DNA from: DATHYU01 sp033722675
GTDB taxonomy: Bacteria > Actinomycetota > Acidimicrobiia > Spongiisociales > UBA11373
NCBI GenBank assembly: GCA_033722675.1
Contig: JAWVYO010000067.1
Coordinates: 1 to 13,125, forward strand
Direction of reading: 5' to 3'
Length of the DNA: 13,125 nucleotides
The notes below the pieces were generated by a model. The model had not been told where the DNA came from. It worked only from the letters and a program-made list of their open reading frames with translations, and did not search any database. Made by a program: the position numbers and the translations under genes. This document shows positions 1 through 7,037 of the stretch, piece by piece (the stretch's first letter is position 1; each line of letters starts with the position of its first letter).

Positions 1-3000
1 CCCGGCGCAGCTCCACCCGGAGGGTCTCGCCCTCGACGTCGAGCTCGTCGTCGGCGTCGCCCTCGCCGAACGTGGTGGCGAGCACCTCGGCGGCGATCTC
101 CTCGCCGTGGGTCTCGAGGGCGTCCCGCAGGGCGGGTGAGGGATCGGACCAGACGACCGCGACGCGGTCGGACACGTCGAGGCCGGCGTCCCGGCGGAGC
201 TGCTGGAGGGACTTCACGACCTCGCGGGCCAGTCCCTCGCGTTCCAGCTCGGGCGTCAGCGTCGTGTCGAGCACCGCCGACATCCGGTCGGCCGACTCGA
301 CCTCGACGCCGGCGCGGGGCTCCCGGGCGACGACCACGTCGTCGAGACCGATCGTCTCGCCGGCCACCTCGACGGTGCCGCCGTCGATCAGGCGGGCGAC
401 GGCGTCCTCGCCCAGCGCCTCGATGGCCGTCGCCACCTCCTTCACGCGGGGGCCGAGCCGGGGCCCGAGGATCCGGAAGTTCGCCTTCGCGGACAGGTGG
501 GCGTGGGCCTGCTCGTCCTCGGAGGTGGCCACGCGCTTCACGTTGAGCTCCTCGGCCACGAGGTCGGCGTGGGCCTCCACGGCACGCCGTATCTCGGCGT
601 CGTGGGACACGACCGTCAGGCCGGGGAGGGGCTGACGGATCTTGATCTGGGACTGGACCCGCAGCGAGCGCCCCAGGGAGACGACCTCGCGGACCACGTC
701 CATGTCCGACTCGAGGCGATGGTCGATCAGGGCCTCGTCCGCCTCGGGGTAGTCCTCGTGGTGCACGCTGGCAGGGCCGTCGCCGGCGCGCTTGTCCACC
801 ACGAGGTCCTGATACATGGCCTCGGTCACGAAGGGCAGGACCGGGGCCATGAGGCTCGCGAACGTCACGAGGACGTCGTAGAGCGTGGCGAAGGCGGCGA
901 GCGTGTCGGGGCCCGACTCCTCGTCCCGACCCCAGAACCGCCGCCGAGAGCGGCGGATGTACCAGTTCGTGAGGTCGTCGACGAACTCGATGAGCGGCGG
1001 GATGACGTTGTAGAGGTAGTAGCCCTCCATCTCGTCGTTCACCCGCTTCACCAGGCTCTGGAGGACCGAGAGGATCCAGCGGTCGATCTCGGGGCGATCG
1101 ACGGCGGCGGGAGCCGCCCCCAGGTCGTCGACGGTGAGCCCGTCCGCCTCGGCGTAGGTGGTGAAGAAGGAGTAGGCGTTCCAGTAGGGGAGCATGACGG
1201 TCCGCACCACCTCCCGGACGCCCGCCTCCGAGAACCGCAGCGGTTCGGCGCGGACCACGGGGGAGTCGATGAGGTACGCCCGGAGGGCGTCGGCGCCGGT
1301 CGCCTCGATCACCTCGAAGGGGTCGGGGTAGTTCTTGAGGCTCTTCGACATCTTCCGGCCGTCCTCGGCGAGGATCATCCCGTTCACGACGCAGTTCTTG
1401 AACGGGATCGTGTCGAAGATGGCCGCGGCGTGGACGACGAGGGTGTAGAACCATCCCCTCGTCTGGTCCAGGCCCTCGGCGATGTAATCGGCGGGGAACT
1501 TGCGCTCGAAGGTCTCCCGGTGCTCGAAGGGGTAGTGGTTCTGGGCGTAGGGCATCGCCCCCGACTCGAACCAGACGTCGAGCACCTCGGGGACGCGGGC
1601 CATCGTGCCGCCGCAGGACTCGCAGGCGAACGTGACCTCGTCGACGTAGTGCTTGTGCAGGTCGTCGAGGCGGACGCCCGACCGCTCCTCCAGCTCGTCG
1701 ATCGAGCCGATGCACACCCGTTCGTCGCAGCCGTCGCACAGCCACACGGGGATGCACGAGCCCCAGTAGCGGTTGCGGCTGATGGCCCAGTCGCGCGCTC
1801 CCTCGAGCCAGTTCCCGAATCGGCGCGATCCGACGTACTCGGGGACCCAGTGGACCTGCTCGTTCAGGGCCGCCATCCGGTCGCGGAACCGTTCCACGGC
1901 GACGTACCAGGTGGGGACCGCCTTGTAGATGAGCGGCGTGTCCGTGCGCCAGCAGAAGGGGTAGGCGTGGGTGATCGTGCCGCTCTGGACGAGGGCGCCC
2001 CGCTCCTGGAGGAGACGCGTCAGCGCCGGGTCGGCCTCCTTCACGTTGACGCCGGCGACGTCGGGCACCTCGTCGGTGAAGCGGCCCTCGGCGTCGACGG
2101 GATCGACGATCACGTCGAGCCCGGCCTCGCCGAACGCCAGGAAGTCGGCCTCGCCGTAGGCGGGTGCCATGTGGACCAGTCCGGTGCCCTCATCGGTCGT
2201 GGTCTCCTCGGAGGCGATCACGACGAAGGCGCCGGCGGCGGCACGGTCGGCGAAGTAGTCGAAGGCCGGCCGATATCGGGCGCCGAGCAGCTCGGAGCCC
2301 CGTGCCTCGGCGGACGGCACCGGCGGCTCGTCCCCGAAGTAGGCGGCGACCCGGGCCTCGGCGAGCCAGTACCGCCCGTCGAGGCCGCCCAGCTCGCCGT
2401 CGATCCGCACGTACCGGATGTCCTCGCCGACGGCGACGCCGAGGTTGGAGGGCATGGTCCACGGCGTCGTGGTCCACACGAGGAGGTGGTCGCCCGCCTC
2501 GAGCGGACCGGCGCCCTCGGTGACCTCGAGCCGGACGGTGATCGACGGGTCCTCGACGTCGCGGTACGCGCCGAGGTTCACCTCGAAGTTCGACAGCGGC
2601 GTGGCGGCGCCGAACGAGTACGGCAGCACCTTGAAGTCCTGGTAGACGAGGCCCTTGTCCCAGAGCTGCTTGAAGACCCACCACACCGACTCCATGAAGT
2701 CGGGGTCCATGGTCTTGTAGTCGTCCTCGAAGTCCACCCAGCGTCCGATGCGGCGGGTGATCGCCTCCCAGACCTCGGTGTTGGCCATCACGCGGGCCCG
2801 GCACGCCTCGTTGAACGCCGCCACGCCGTACGCCTCGATGTCCGCGGGGCCCTCCAGGCCCAGCTCCTTCTGCACCTCCATCTCGATGGGGAGGCCGTGG
2901 GTGTCCCATCCGAAACGGCGTTCGACCCGATGGCCGCGCATCGTCCAGTAGCGGGGGACGATGTCCTTGAGGACCCCGGCCAGGAGGTTGCCGTAGTGGG

Positions 3001-3169
3001 GACTCCCCGTCGGGAAGGGTGGCCCGTCGTAGAAGGAGAACTCGCTGTCGGCCGGCCGCATCGAGACCGAGGTGGCGAAGGCGTCGAGCTCGTCCCAGAG
3101 GTCGAGGATGCCGCGCTCGAGGGAGGGGAAGTCGACGGTCGGCGGTACACGGGTGAAGGGGCTGGGCAT
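1..3169 (-). CDS. ileS: Isoleucyl-tRNA synthetase, 3' end cut by the window edge
   Basis: Cytoplasmic class I synthetase that charges tRNA-Ile with isoleucine using ATP. Translating the minus strand from the ATG at 3169 gives 1056 codons with no stop, so only the extreme C-terminus is missing. The HIGH-type signature is HYGN (residues 58-61, after PPFPTGSP), the CP1 editing domain has WTTTPWT (232-238) and GTGLVHMAPA with the editing Asp at about 342, and KMSKS is at 606-610. Two CxxC pairs (C478/C481 and C516/C519) could bind zinc. The GxPHYG context and the length (family about 1030-1100) suggest the IleRS2 type, which is often mupirocin-tolerant; this is family inference. The start is fixed by the GAGG Shine-Dalgarno at 3175-3178 and by homology beginning at once. 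The last aspect is that expression is very probably controlled by the T-box leader just upstream. Identity is near certain; the subtype is less so. Confidence 0.97.
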   Translation of the reverse strand, partial: MPSPFTRVPPTVDFPSLERGILDLWDELDAFATSVSMRPADSEFSFYDGPPFPTGSPHYGNLLAGVLKDIVPRYWTMRGHRVERRFGWDTHGLPIEMEVQKELGLEGPADIEAYGVAAFNEACRARVMANTEVWEAITRRIGRWVDFEDDYKTMDPDFMESVWWVFKQLWDKGLVYQDFKVLPYSFGAATPLSNFEVNLGAYRDVEDPSITVRLEVTEGAGPLEAGDHLLVWTTTPWTMPSNLGVAVGEDIRYVRIDGELGGLDGRYWLAEARVAAYFGDEPPVPSAEARGSELLGARYRPAFDYFADRAAAGAFVVIASEETTTDEGTGLVHMAPAYGEADFLAFGEAGLDVIVDPVDAEGRFTDEVPDVAGVNVKEADPALTRLLQERGALVQSGTITHAYPFCWRTDTPLIYKAVPTWYVAVERFRDRMAALNEQVHWVPEYVGSRRFGNWLEGARDWAISRNRYWGSCIPVWLCDGCDERVCIGSIDELEERSGVRLDDLHKHYVDEVTFACESCGGTMARVPEVLDVWFESGAMPYAQNHYPFEHRETFERKFPADYIAEGLDQTRGWFYTLVVHAAAIFDTIPFKNCVVNGMILAEDGRKMSKSLKNYPDPFEVIEATGADALRAYLIDSPVVRAEPLRFSEAGVREVVRTVMLPYWNAYSFFTTYAEADGLTVDDLGAAPAAVDRPEIDRWILSVLQSLVKRVNDEMEGYYLYNVIPPLIEFVDDLTNWYIRRSRRRFWGRDEESGPDTLAAFATLYDVLVTFASLMAPVLPFVTEAMYQDLVVDKRAGDGPASVHHEDYPEADEALIDHRLESDMDVVREVVSLGRSLRVQSQIKIRQPLPGLTVVSHDAEIRRAVEAHADLVAEELNVKRVATSEDEQAHAHLSAKANFRILGPRLGPRVKEVATAIEALGEDAVARLIDGGTVEVAGETIGLDDVVVAREPRAGVEVESADRMSAVLDTTLTPELEREGLAREVVKSLQQLRRDAGLDVSDRVAVVWSDPSPALRDALETHGEEIAAEVLATTFGEGDADDELDVEGETLRVELRR

Positions 3170-3173
3170 CGGT

Positions 3174-3392
3174 TCCTCGTCGTTCGGTCGTCGTGTGACC
3201 GGGACGAGGCGTGGCCCCGCGGTACCACCCGGCTTGCCGTTTCCGGCCGCTCGTTGGCCCCGTGTCGTGGGGTGACGGCGGGTAGTACGCCGGGCCGGGC
3301 CCGTCTCCTCCCGCGGCTCGGGGGTGATGTCCGCTGCGGCCGGGGGTGCCGGGCTTCCACCACCCCCGGCTCGCTCGACCCCCGGAGCCCGC
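3174..3392 (-). promoter_or_regulatory. T-box riboswitch (tRNA-Ile sensing) in the ileS leader
   Basis: The minus strand at 3218-3230 reads GGGTGGTACCGCG, the conserved T-box. Its TGGT bulge can pair with the uncharged tRNA acceptor end, and the variable T fits discriminator A73. Upstream, 3378-3389 pairs with 3315-3325 as the lower part of Stem I, with one bulge. A perfect 10-bp apical hairpin (3361-3370 with 3339-3348, 12-nt loop) closes it. The internal loop between them ends in GGACATCA, so ATC (3326-3328), an isoleucine codon, sits exactly where the specifier is expected. Stem I is only about 75 nt, shorter than in Firmicutes and like the short Stem I known for actinobacterial ileS leaders. 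Rising uncharged tRNA-Ile should favour ileS translation. The sequence elements are seen directly; the full fold is inferred by hand. Confidence 0.92.
3175..3209 (-). promoter_or_regulatory. Shine-Dalgarno sequestrator hairpin of the ileS T-box
   Basis: On the minus strand CCTCGTC (3203-3209) can pair perfectly with GACGAGG (3175-3181), which contains the ileS ribosome binding site. Inside it CGGTC (3197-3201) pairs with GACCG (3185-3189) around a 7-nt loop. This would hide the ribosome binding site until the T-box antisequestrator forms. There is no run of T after the hairpin, so a translational switch is favoured over a transcriptional one. Confidence 0.8.
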
Positions 3393-3423
3393 GCGGTGCG
3401 TCCCCGTCGTCGCCGTGGCCGAA

Positions 3424-3429
3424 AGCGTA
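3424..3429 (-). promoter_or_regulatory. ileS: Candidate -10 element of ileS
   Basis: The minus strand reads TACGCT, fitting the actinobacterial TANNNT -10 pattern. It would start transcription near 3417, about 25 nt upstream of T-box Stem I. No good -35 hexamer is visible 16-18 nt upstream, where the sequence overlaps the -10 candidate of the divergent acetyltransferase gene. Prediction by eye only. Confidence 0.4.
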
Positions 3430-3451
3430 GCCGCCCGGGCACGGCGGGCGG

Positions 3452-3457
3452 TACCGT
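3452..3457 (+). promoter_or_regulatory. Candidate -10 for a leaderless GNAT transcript
   Basis: TACCGT lies 6 nt before the GTG start at 3464, the distance expected between a -10 element and a transcription start. No Shine-Dalgarno precedes the GTG. The simplest reading is a leaderless mRNA beginning at the start codon, which is common in Actinobacteria. No convincing -35 was found. Confidence 0.4.
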
Positions 3458-3463
3458 CACGCC

Positions 3464-3907
3464 GTGGCCTTCGTCCCCGACGACTTCACCGTCCCCCAGG
3501 GACTCGAGGGGCCCGGGTTCCGCCTCGAGCCGCTCGGTCCCCAACACAACGAACGGGATCACGCCGCGTGGATGTCGAGCGTCGGCCACATCCGTGCCAC
3601 GCCCGGCTTCCCGAACGGGACATGGCCCTCCCCGATGTCGCTCGAGGAGAACCTGGCCGACCTCGAGCGGCATGCCGACGACTTCGCGACGCGTCGCGGC
3701 TTCACCTACTCCGTGGTCGACGGCGACGCCGTGATCGGCTGCGTGTACGTGTACCCCTCCGACCACCCCGACCACGACGCCGAGGTGCGGTCGTGGGTCA
3801 CCGCCGAGCGGGCAGCGGTCGACGGACCGGTCCGCCGGGTCGTGGCCGACTGGTTGGCGACCTCCTGGCCCTTCGCCGCCCCCCGCTACGAGGGACCGGG
3901 CGTGTGA
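3464..3907 (+). CDS. GNAT-family N-acetyltransferase
   Basis: A 147-residue protein that probably moves an acetyl group from acetyl-CoA to an amine; the acceptor cannot be told from sequence. It resembles a small actinobacterial GNAT family as I remember it: FRLEPLGPQHNERDHAAW near residue 20, then HIRATPGF (about 42-49), MSLEENLADLERHADDF (about 58-74), and the central strand FTYSVVDGDAVIGCVYVYP (about 80-98), which corresponds to the GNAT core. The C-terminal WPFAAPRY is also typical. The GTG start is chosen because the family N-terminus begins here and a -10-like TACCGT sits just upstream. It is the first gene of the plus-strand run and overlaps the next gene by 4 bases (GTGA). No signal peptide or membrane segment was seen. 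The family is fairly sure; the substrate is unknown. Confidence 0.8.
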   Translation: MAFVPDDFTVPQGLEGPGFRLEPLGPQHNERDHAAWMSSVGHIRATPGFPNGTWPSPMSLEENLADLERHADDFATRRGFTYSVVDGDAVIGCVYVYPSDHPDHDAEVRSWVTAERAAVDGPVRRVVADWLATSWPFAAPRYEGPGV

Positions 3908-4188
3908 TCCGGGCGGCCGACGGCGGGGTGGTCGTGGAGGTCTGGGTCGTTCCCGGGGCGTCTCGCGACGAGGTGGCCGGCATCCACGACGGCGCGGTCC
4001 GCCTGCGGGTGGCCGCTCCGCCGGAGGGCGGGAAGGCGAATCGGGCGGCGGCTCGCCTGCTCGCCGAGCACCTCGGAGTGCGCCGTGCCCGGGTCGTCGA
4101 GGGCCACACGTCGCGTCGCAAGGGCGTGTTCGTCCGGGGAGTGGACCCGGCGACGGCACGCGCCGCCGTGGGCCGACTCGCCGACTGA
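3904..4188 (+). CDS. DUF167 / UPF0235 (YggU-type) protein
   Basis: A 94-residue cytoplasmic protein of the DUF167 family, whose biochemical role is not established. Family marks are VVPGASRDEVAG (about 16-27), then LRVAAPPEGGKANRAAARLLAEHLGV, with the conserved PP-x-GGKAN stretch near residues 39-45, and the C-terminal GHTSRRKGVFV. The length is normal (family about 75-110). The GTG start overlaps the acetyltransferase stop in GTGA, which indicates translational coupling. A 67-nt gap follows before the next gene. No unusual residues were seen. Confidence 0.88.
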   Translation: MIRAADGGVVVEVWVVPGASRDEVAGIHDGAVRLRVAAPPEGGKANRAAARLLAEHLGVRRARVVEGHTSRRKGVFVRGVDPATARAAVGRLAD

Positions 4189-4226
4189 GGGGGCCGGACG
4201 GCCCTGGTGCGGTCGGGGGCCCGTGC

Positions 4227-4251
4227 TACGCTCCCGGCTCGTCCAGGGAGG
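4227..4251 (+). promoter_or_regulatory. Candidate -10 and RBS of the DksA-like gene
   Basis: TACGCT (4227-4232) fits a -10 element and would start transcription near 4239. AGGGAGG (4245-4251) is a strong Shine-Dalgarno 4 nt before the GTG at 4256 and decides that start. The -35 region (about 4204-4209, CTGGTG) is a poor match. This gap is the only place inside the plus-strand run where a new promoter would fit. Confidence 0.4.
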
Positions 4252-4255
4252 TCCC

Positions 4256-4630
4256 GTGTCCCGCGAACTCGCCGAATCCACCATCGACCGGTTCCGCAAG
4301 CGCCTCGAGGACGAGCGCGCCCGGCTGGAGGGCCTCATCGAGGAGATCGAGCACGAGCAGGAGGCCGTCCGGCTGTCGGAGACGTCGTCGGAGCGCAGCC
4401 CCGACCCCAACACCGCCGAGGGCGGGTCGTTGGCCTTCGAGATGGAGAAGGAGCTCTCGCTCGCCGCCAACGCCCGCGACCTCCTCGGTCAGATCGAGGA
4501 GGCGCTCCAGCGGATCGAGGACGGCACCTACGGCGACTGTGCCCGGTGCGGTGACCCGATCCCGGTCGCCCGGCTCGACGCCCTGCCCTACACGAAGCTC
4601 TGTGTGAGCTGCGCGTCCCAGCGGCGGTGA
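4256..4630 (+). CDS. DksA/TraR-type C4 zinc-finger protein
   Basis: A 124-residue protein with a long charged helical N-terminus (about residues 5-45), a second helix (about 58-88) and a C-terminal C4 zinc finger, C95-x2-C98 and C116-x2-C119, in the DksA arrangement. DksA-family proteins enter the RNA polymerase secondary channel and modulate transcription, often with ppGpp. The coiled-coil tip of E. coli DksA carries the DPVDRA motif with two key aspartates. Here the tip reads SPDPNTAEG, keeping the first Asp (D50) but with Thr at the position of the second. The start is GTG at 4256 because of the RBS there; a longer reading into the previous gene has no support. It overlaps lspA by 4 bases. 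The family is sure; DksA-like activity on polymerase is inference. Confidence 0.9.
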   Translation: MSRELAESTIDRFRKRLEDERARLEGLIEEIEHEQEAVRLSETSSERSPDPNTAEGGSLAFEMEKELSLAANARDLLGQIEEALQRIEDGTYGDCARCGDPIPVARLDALPYTKLCVSCASQRR

Positions 4631-5136
4631 GCGGACGCACCATCGCGCTGGTCGCCGCCGGCGCCGTCCTCGTCGTCGACCAGCTGACGAAATGGTGGGT
4701 GGTCGCCACGCTCCCCGGCGACCCGATCGTCCTCGTCGACGGCGTGCTCCAGCTGCGCTACGTGCGCAACACCGGCGCCGCCTTCGGGATCCTCGAGGGC
4801 GCGGGCTCCATCATCGCCCTCGTCGCCGTCGCCACCGGCGTGCTCATCGTCGCCGCCGTCCGACGCGACCCCGGCCGGTGGGAGTCGCTGGCGCTCGGGC
4901 TCGTCGGTGGGGGTGCGATGGGGAACCTCGTCGACCGGGTGTTCCGCGGTGACGGACTCCTCGACGGCGCCGTCGTCGACTGGTTCGACCTCGACTTCTT
5001 CCCCGCCTTCAACGTCGCCGACTCGGCCATCACGGTCGGGGCGTTCCTGGCCGTCGGCCTGGCGTTCCTCGTGGGATCGGACGACGACGAGCCGGCGGTC
5101 GAGGCCGCCGGTCCGGGTCCCGGCGTCGAGGGATGA
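4627..5136 (+). CDS. lspA: Lipoprotein signal peptidase (signal peptidase II)
   Basis: Inner-membrane aspartyl protease that cuts the signal peptide from prolipoproteins after the lipobox cysteine has been diacylglycerylated. The 169 residues contain four hydrophobic segments (about 5-25, 60-78, 86-100 and 133-150). The conserved blocks are VVDQLTK (D18), RYVRNTGAAFG (N48), GGGAMGNLVDRVFRG with N100 and catalytic D103, and FNVADSAI with N129 and catalytic D132. The tail after residue 150 is acidic and Gly/Pro-rich. The GTG start overlaps the upstream stop (GTGA) and the stop overlaps the rluD start (ATGA), so it is likely translated by coupling; no good RBS is visible. The neighbouring rluD-type gene is a common partner of lspA in bacteria. 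Confidence 0.97.
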   Translation: MSGRTIALVAAGAVLVVDQLTKWWVVATLPGDPIVLVDGVLQLRYVRNTGAAFGILEGAGSIIALVAVATGVLIVAAVRRDPGRWESLALGLVGGGAMGNLVDRVFRGDGLLDGAVVDWFDLDFFPAFNVADSAITVGAFLAVGLAFLVGSDDDEPAVEAAGPGPGVEG

Positions 5137-6014
5137 CCGCGGTCGACCGGGCGGTTCCCGTCGATCTCGACGGCGAGCGAGCCGACCGGATCCTGGCGGT
5201 GCTCGGGGAGATCTCGCGAGCCGACGCCCGTGCGCTCGTGACCGCGGGCGACGCCACCTTCGACGGCGTCGCGGTCAAGCCTGCCGACCGCATCGCCGCC
5301 GGCACGCGGCTCGTGAGCCCCCTGCCGGTCCCCGAGGCGCCGCTGGAGCCGGAGCCGGTGCCCTTCGGCGTCGTCCACGAGGACGACCACCTCGCCGTCG
5401 TCGACAAGCCGGCGGGGATCACCGTTCATCCGGGGGCGGGTCGGCGGACCGGGACGCTCGCGGCGGGCATCCTGCACCGGTGGCCGCGGGTGCGGGGTGT
5501 GGGGGAGGAGGGGCGATGGGGGCTCGTCCACCGGCTCGATCGCGACACCTCGGGCCTGCTGCTCGTGGCGCTGACCGTCGAGACGCATGCCGACCTGCAG
5601 GCGATGCTGCGGCGCCGGGAGGTGACCCGCGTCTACCTGGCGCGTGTGCGGGGGCGACTCGACGCCGCCACCGGCACCATCGACGCGCCGATCGGTCGGG
5701 ATCCGCGGTCGCCGACGCGGTTCCGGGTCGACCGGGGCGGGCGGCCCGCCAGGACCCATTACGAGGTCCTCTCCGACGACGGCGACGGATCACTGCTGCG
5801 GGTCACGCTCGAGACGGGCCGGACGCACCAGATCCGGGTGCACCTGCGGTCGATCGGGCACCCGGTGCTCGGCGACCCGGTGTACGGCCGCTCCGACGAG
5901 GCCCCCCGGCTCTGGCTCCACGCCGCCCGGCTCGCCTTCACCCATCCGGTCACGGGTGCCGACGTCGACGTCGAGTCGCCCCTGCCGGCCGACCTCGCCG
6001 GCGACGGGGCCTAG
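5133..6014 (+). CDS. rluD: RluA-family 23S rRNA pseudouridine synthase, RluD-like
   Basis: Converts specific uridines to pseudouridine; RluD members act on helix 69 of 23S rRNA. The 293 residues hold an N-terminal S4-like RNA-binding domain (about 14-62), then the catalytic domain: DDHLAVVDKPAGITVHPG (about 84-101), GLVHRLDRDTSGLLL with catalytic D136 in HRLDRDTSG, and GRTHQIRVHLRSIGHPVLGDPVYG near 230-253. Length is normal for RluC/RluD. The ATG lies in the ATGA overlap with lspA. Its stop TAG is embedded in CTAG, whose complement is the stop of the converging phosphofructokinase. Family and catalytic residue are clear; the exact target uridines are inferred from the S4 domain and the lspA neighbourhood. 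Confidence 0.93.
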   Translation: MTAVDRAVPVDLDGERADRILAVLGEISRADARALVTAGDATFDGVAVKPADRIAAGTRLVSPLPVPEAPLEPEPVPFGVVHEDDHLAVVDKPAGITVHPGAGRRTGTLAAGILHRWPRVRGVGEEGRWGLVHRLDRDTSGLLLVALTVETHADLQAMLRRREVTRVYLARVRGRLDAATGTIDAPIGRDPRSPTRFRVDRGGRPARTHYEVLSDDGDGSLLRVTLETGRTHQIRVHLRSIGHPVLGDPVYGRSDEAPRLWLHAARLAFTHPVTGADVDVESPLPADLAGDGA

Positions 6015-7030
6015 CCGAAGAAGAGCCTGGCCGTCTCGAAGAGGTCGGCGTCCACGCCCCGGATCTCGGCGCACGCGTCCGTCAGGTCGACGGGGACGAT
6101 CTCGGCTCCGCGGAGGGCGACCATCACCCCGGTCTCCCCGCGGGCGGCGAGCCGTCCGGCGGCGACGCCGAGGCGGCTGGCCAGGACGCGGTCGAAGGCC
6201 GTCGGGGTCCCGCCCCGCTGGAGGTGTCCGAGCACCGTCACCCGGGTCTCGTAGCCGGTGAGCTCCTCGATGACGGGCGCGATCTGATACGCCACGCCGC
6301 CCAGCCGCTCGAACCCGAACTGGTCGGTGGGGAGGTCGACCTCTTCCGGCGGCGTCACCCCCTCGGCGACGACGACGATCGAGTAGCTGTGGCCCTGACG
6401 GTGGCGCCGGCGAATGACCTTCGCCACGTCCTCGAGCTCCATTTCGTGTTCGGGGATGAGGATGGCGTCGGCGCCCGACGACATGCCGGCGTACGTGGCG
6501 ATCCAACCCTTCGTCCGACCCATCACCTCGACGAGGATCACCCGGTTGTGGGCCTCGGCGGTGGTCGTGAGCCGGTCGATGGCGTCGGAGGCGATCTGCA
6601 CCGCCGTGTCGAAGCCGAACGTGAAGTCGGTGGACGCGATGTCGTTGTCGATGGTCTTGGGGACGCCCACGATCGGCACACCCTCCCGGCTCAGCTGGAG
6701 CGCCGTCAGCAGGGTCCCGTCGCCGCCGATGACGACGAGCGCGTCGATGTCGTTCTGGCGGAGCGTTCGCTCCACGCTGGTGAACCCGTCGCCGTGGACG
6801 TAGGGGTCGCGGCGGCTCGTGCCGAGGATGGTTCCGCCCCTGCCGAGGATGCCCCGGACGTCGTCCCGATCGAGGGGCCGGGTCGAGCCGTCCATGAGGC
6901 CCTCCCAGCCGTTCAGGATCCCCAGGACCTCGGTGTCGGGCTCCTTCGTGGCGGCGGCGACCACGCCGCGGATGACGGCGTTCAGCCCGGGGCAGTCGCC
7001 GCCGGCGGTGAGCACTCCGATGACGGGCAT
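6011..7030 (-). CDS. pfkA: 6-phosphofructokinase, predicted ATP-dependent
   Basis: Phosphorylates fructose 6-phosphate to fructose 1,6-bisphosphate, the committed step of glycolysis. The 339 residues begin with the phosphate loop GVLTAGGDCPGLNAVI (5-20). GGDGT (102-106) has Gly105 where PPi enzymes have Asp, and PKTIDND (124-130) has Lys125 and catalytic Asp128. The Gly plus Lys combination is that of actinobacterial group III ATP-PFKs (Streptomyces type), so ATP is the predicted donor. MGRTKGWIA (about 169-177) and the GHLQRGGTPTAFDR block (about 268-281) are the sugar-phosphate and active-site segments. It starts 7 nt after the stop of the upstream PFK without a clear RBS, so it is probably co-transcribed and translationally coupled. 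It ends tail-to-tail with rluD. Donor specificity is inference from signature residues. Confidence 0.94.
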   Translation of the reverse strand: MPVIGVLTAGGDCPGLNAVIRGVVAAATKEPDTEVLGILNGWEGLMDGSTRPLDRDDVRGILGRGGTILGTSRRDPYVHGDGFTSVERTLRQNDIDALVVIGGDGTLLTALQLSREGVPIVGVPKTIDNDIASTDFTFGFDTAVQIASDAIDRLTTTAEAHNRVILVEVMGRTKGWIATYAGMSSGADAILIPEHEMELEDVAKVIRRRHRQGHSYSIVVVAEGVTPPEEVDLPTDQFGFERLGGVAYQIAPVIEELTGYETRVTVLGHLQRGGTPTAFDRVLASRLGVAAGRLAARGETGVMVALRGAEIVPVDLTDACAEIRGVDADLFETARLFFG

Positions 7031-7037
7031 GGCGGGA

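Noticed and set aside
3339..3370. The strong 10-bp hairpin as an intrinsic terminator of divergent transcripts
   Set aside because: No T run follows on either strand, and the hairpin fits as the top of T-box Stem I.
497..3430. A 977-codon open frame on the plus strand opposite ileS
   Set aside because: It is the complement of a well conserved ileS with all family motifs. Long antisense frames are expected at this GC, and its translation is low-complexity (Val/Gly/Asp/Glu/Arg-rich) with no recognisable domain.
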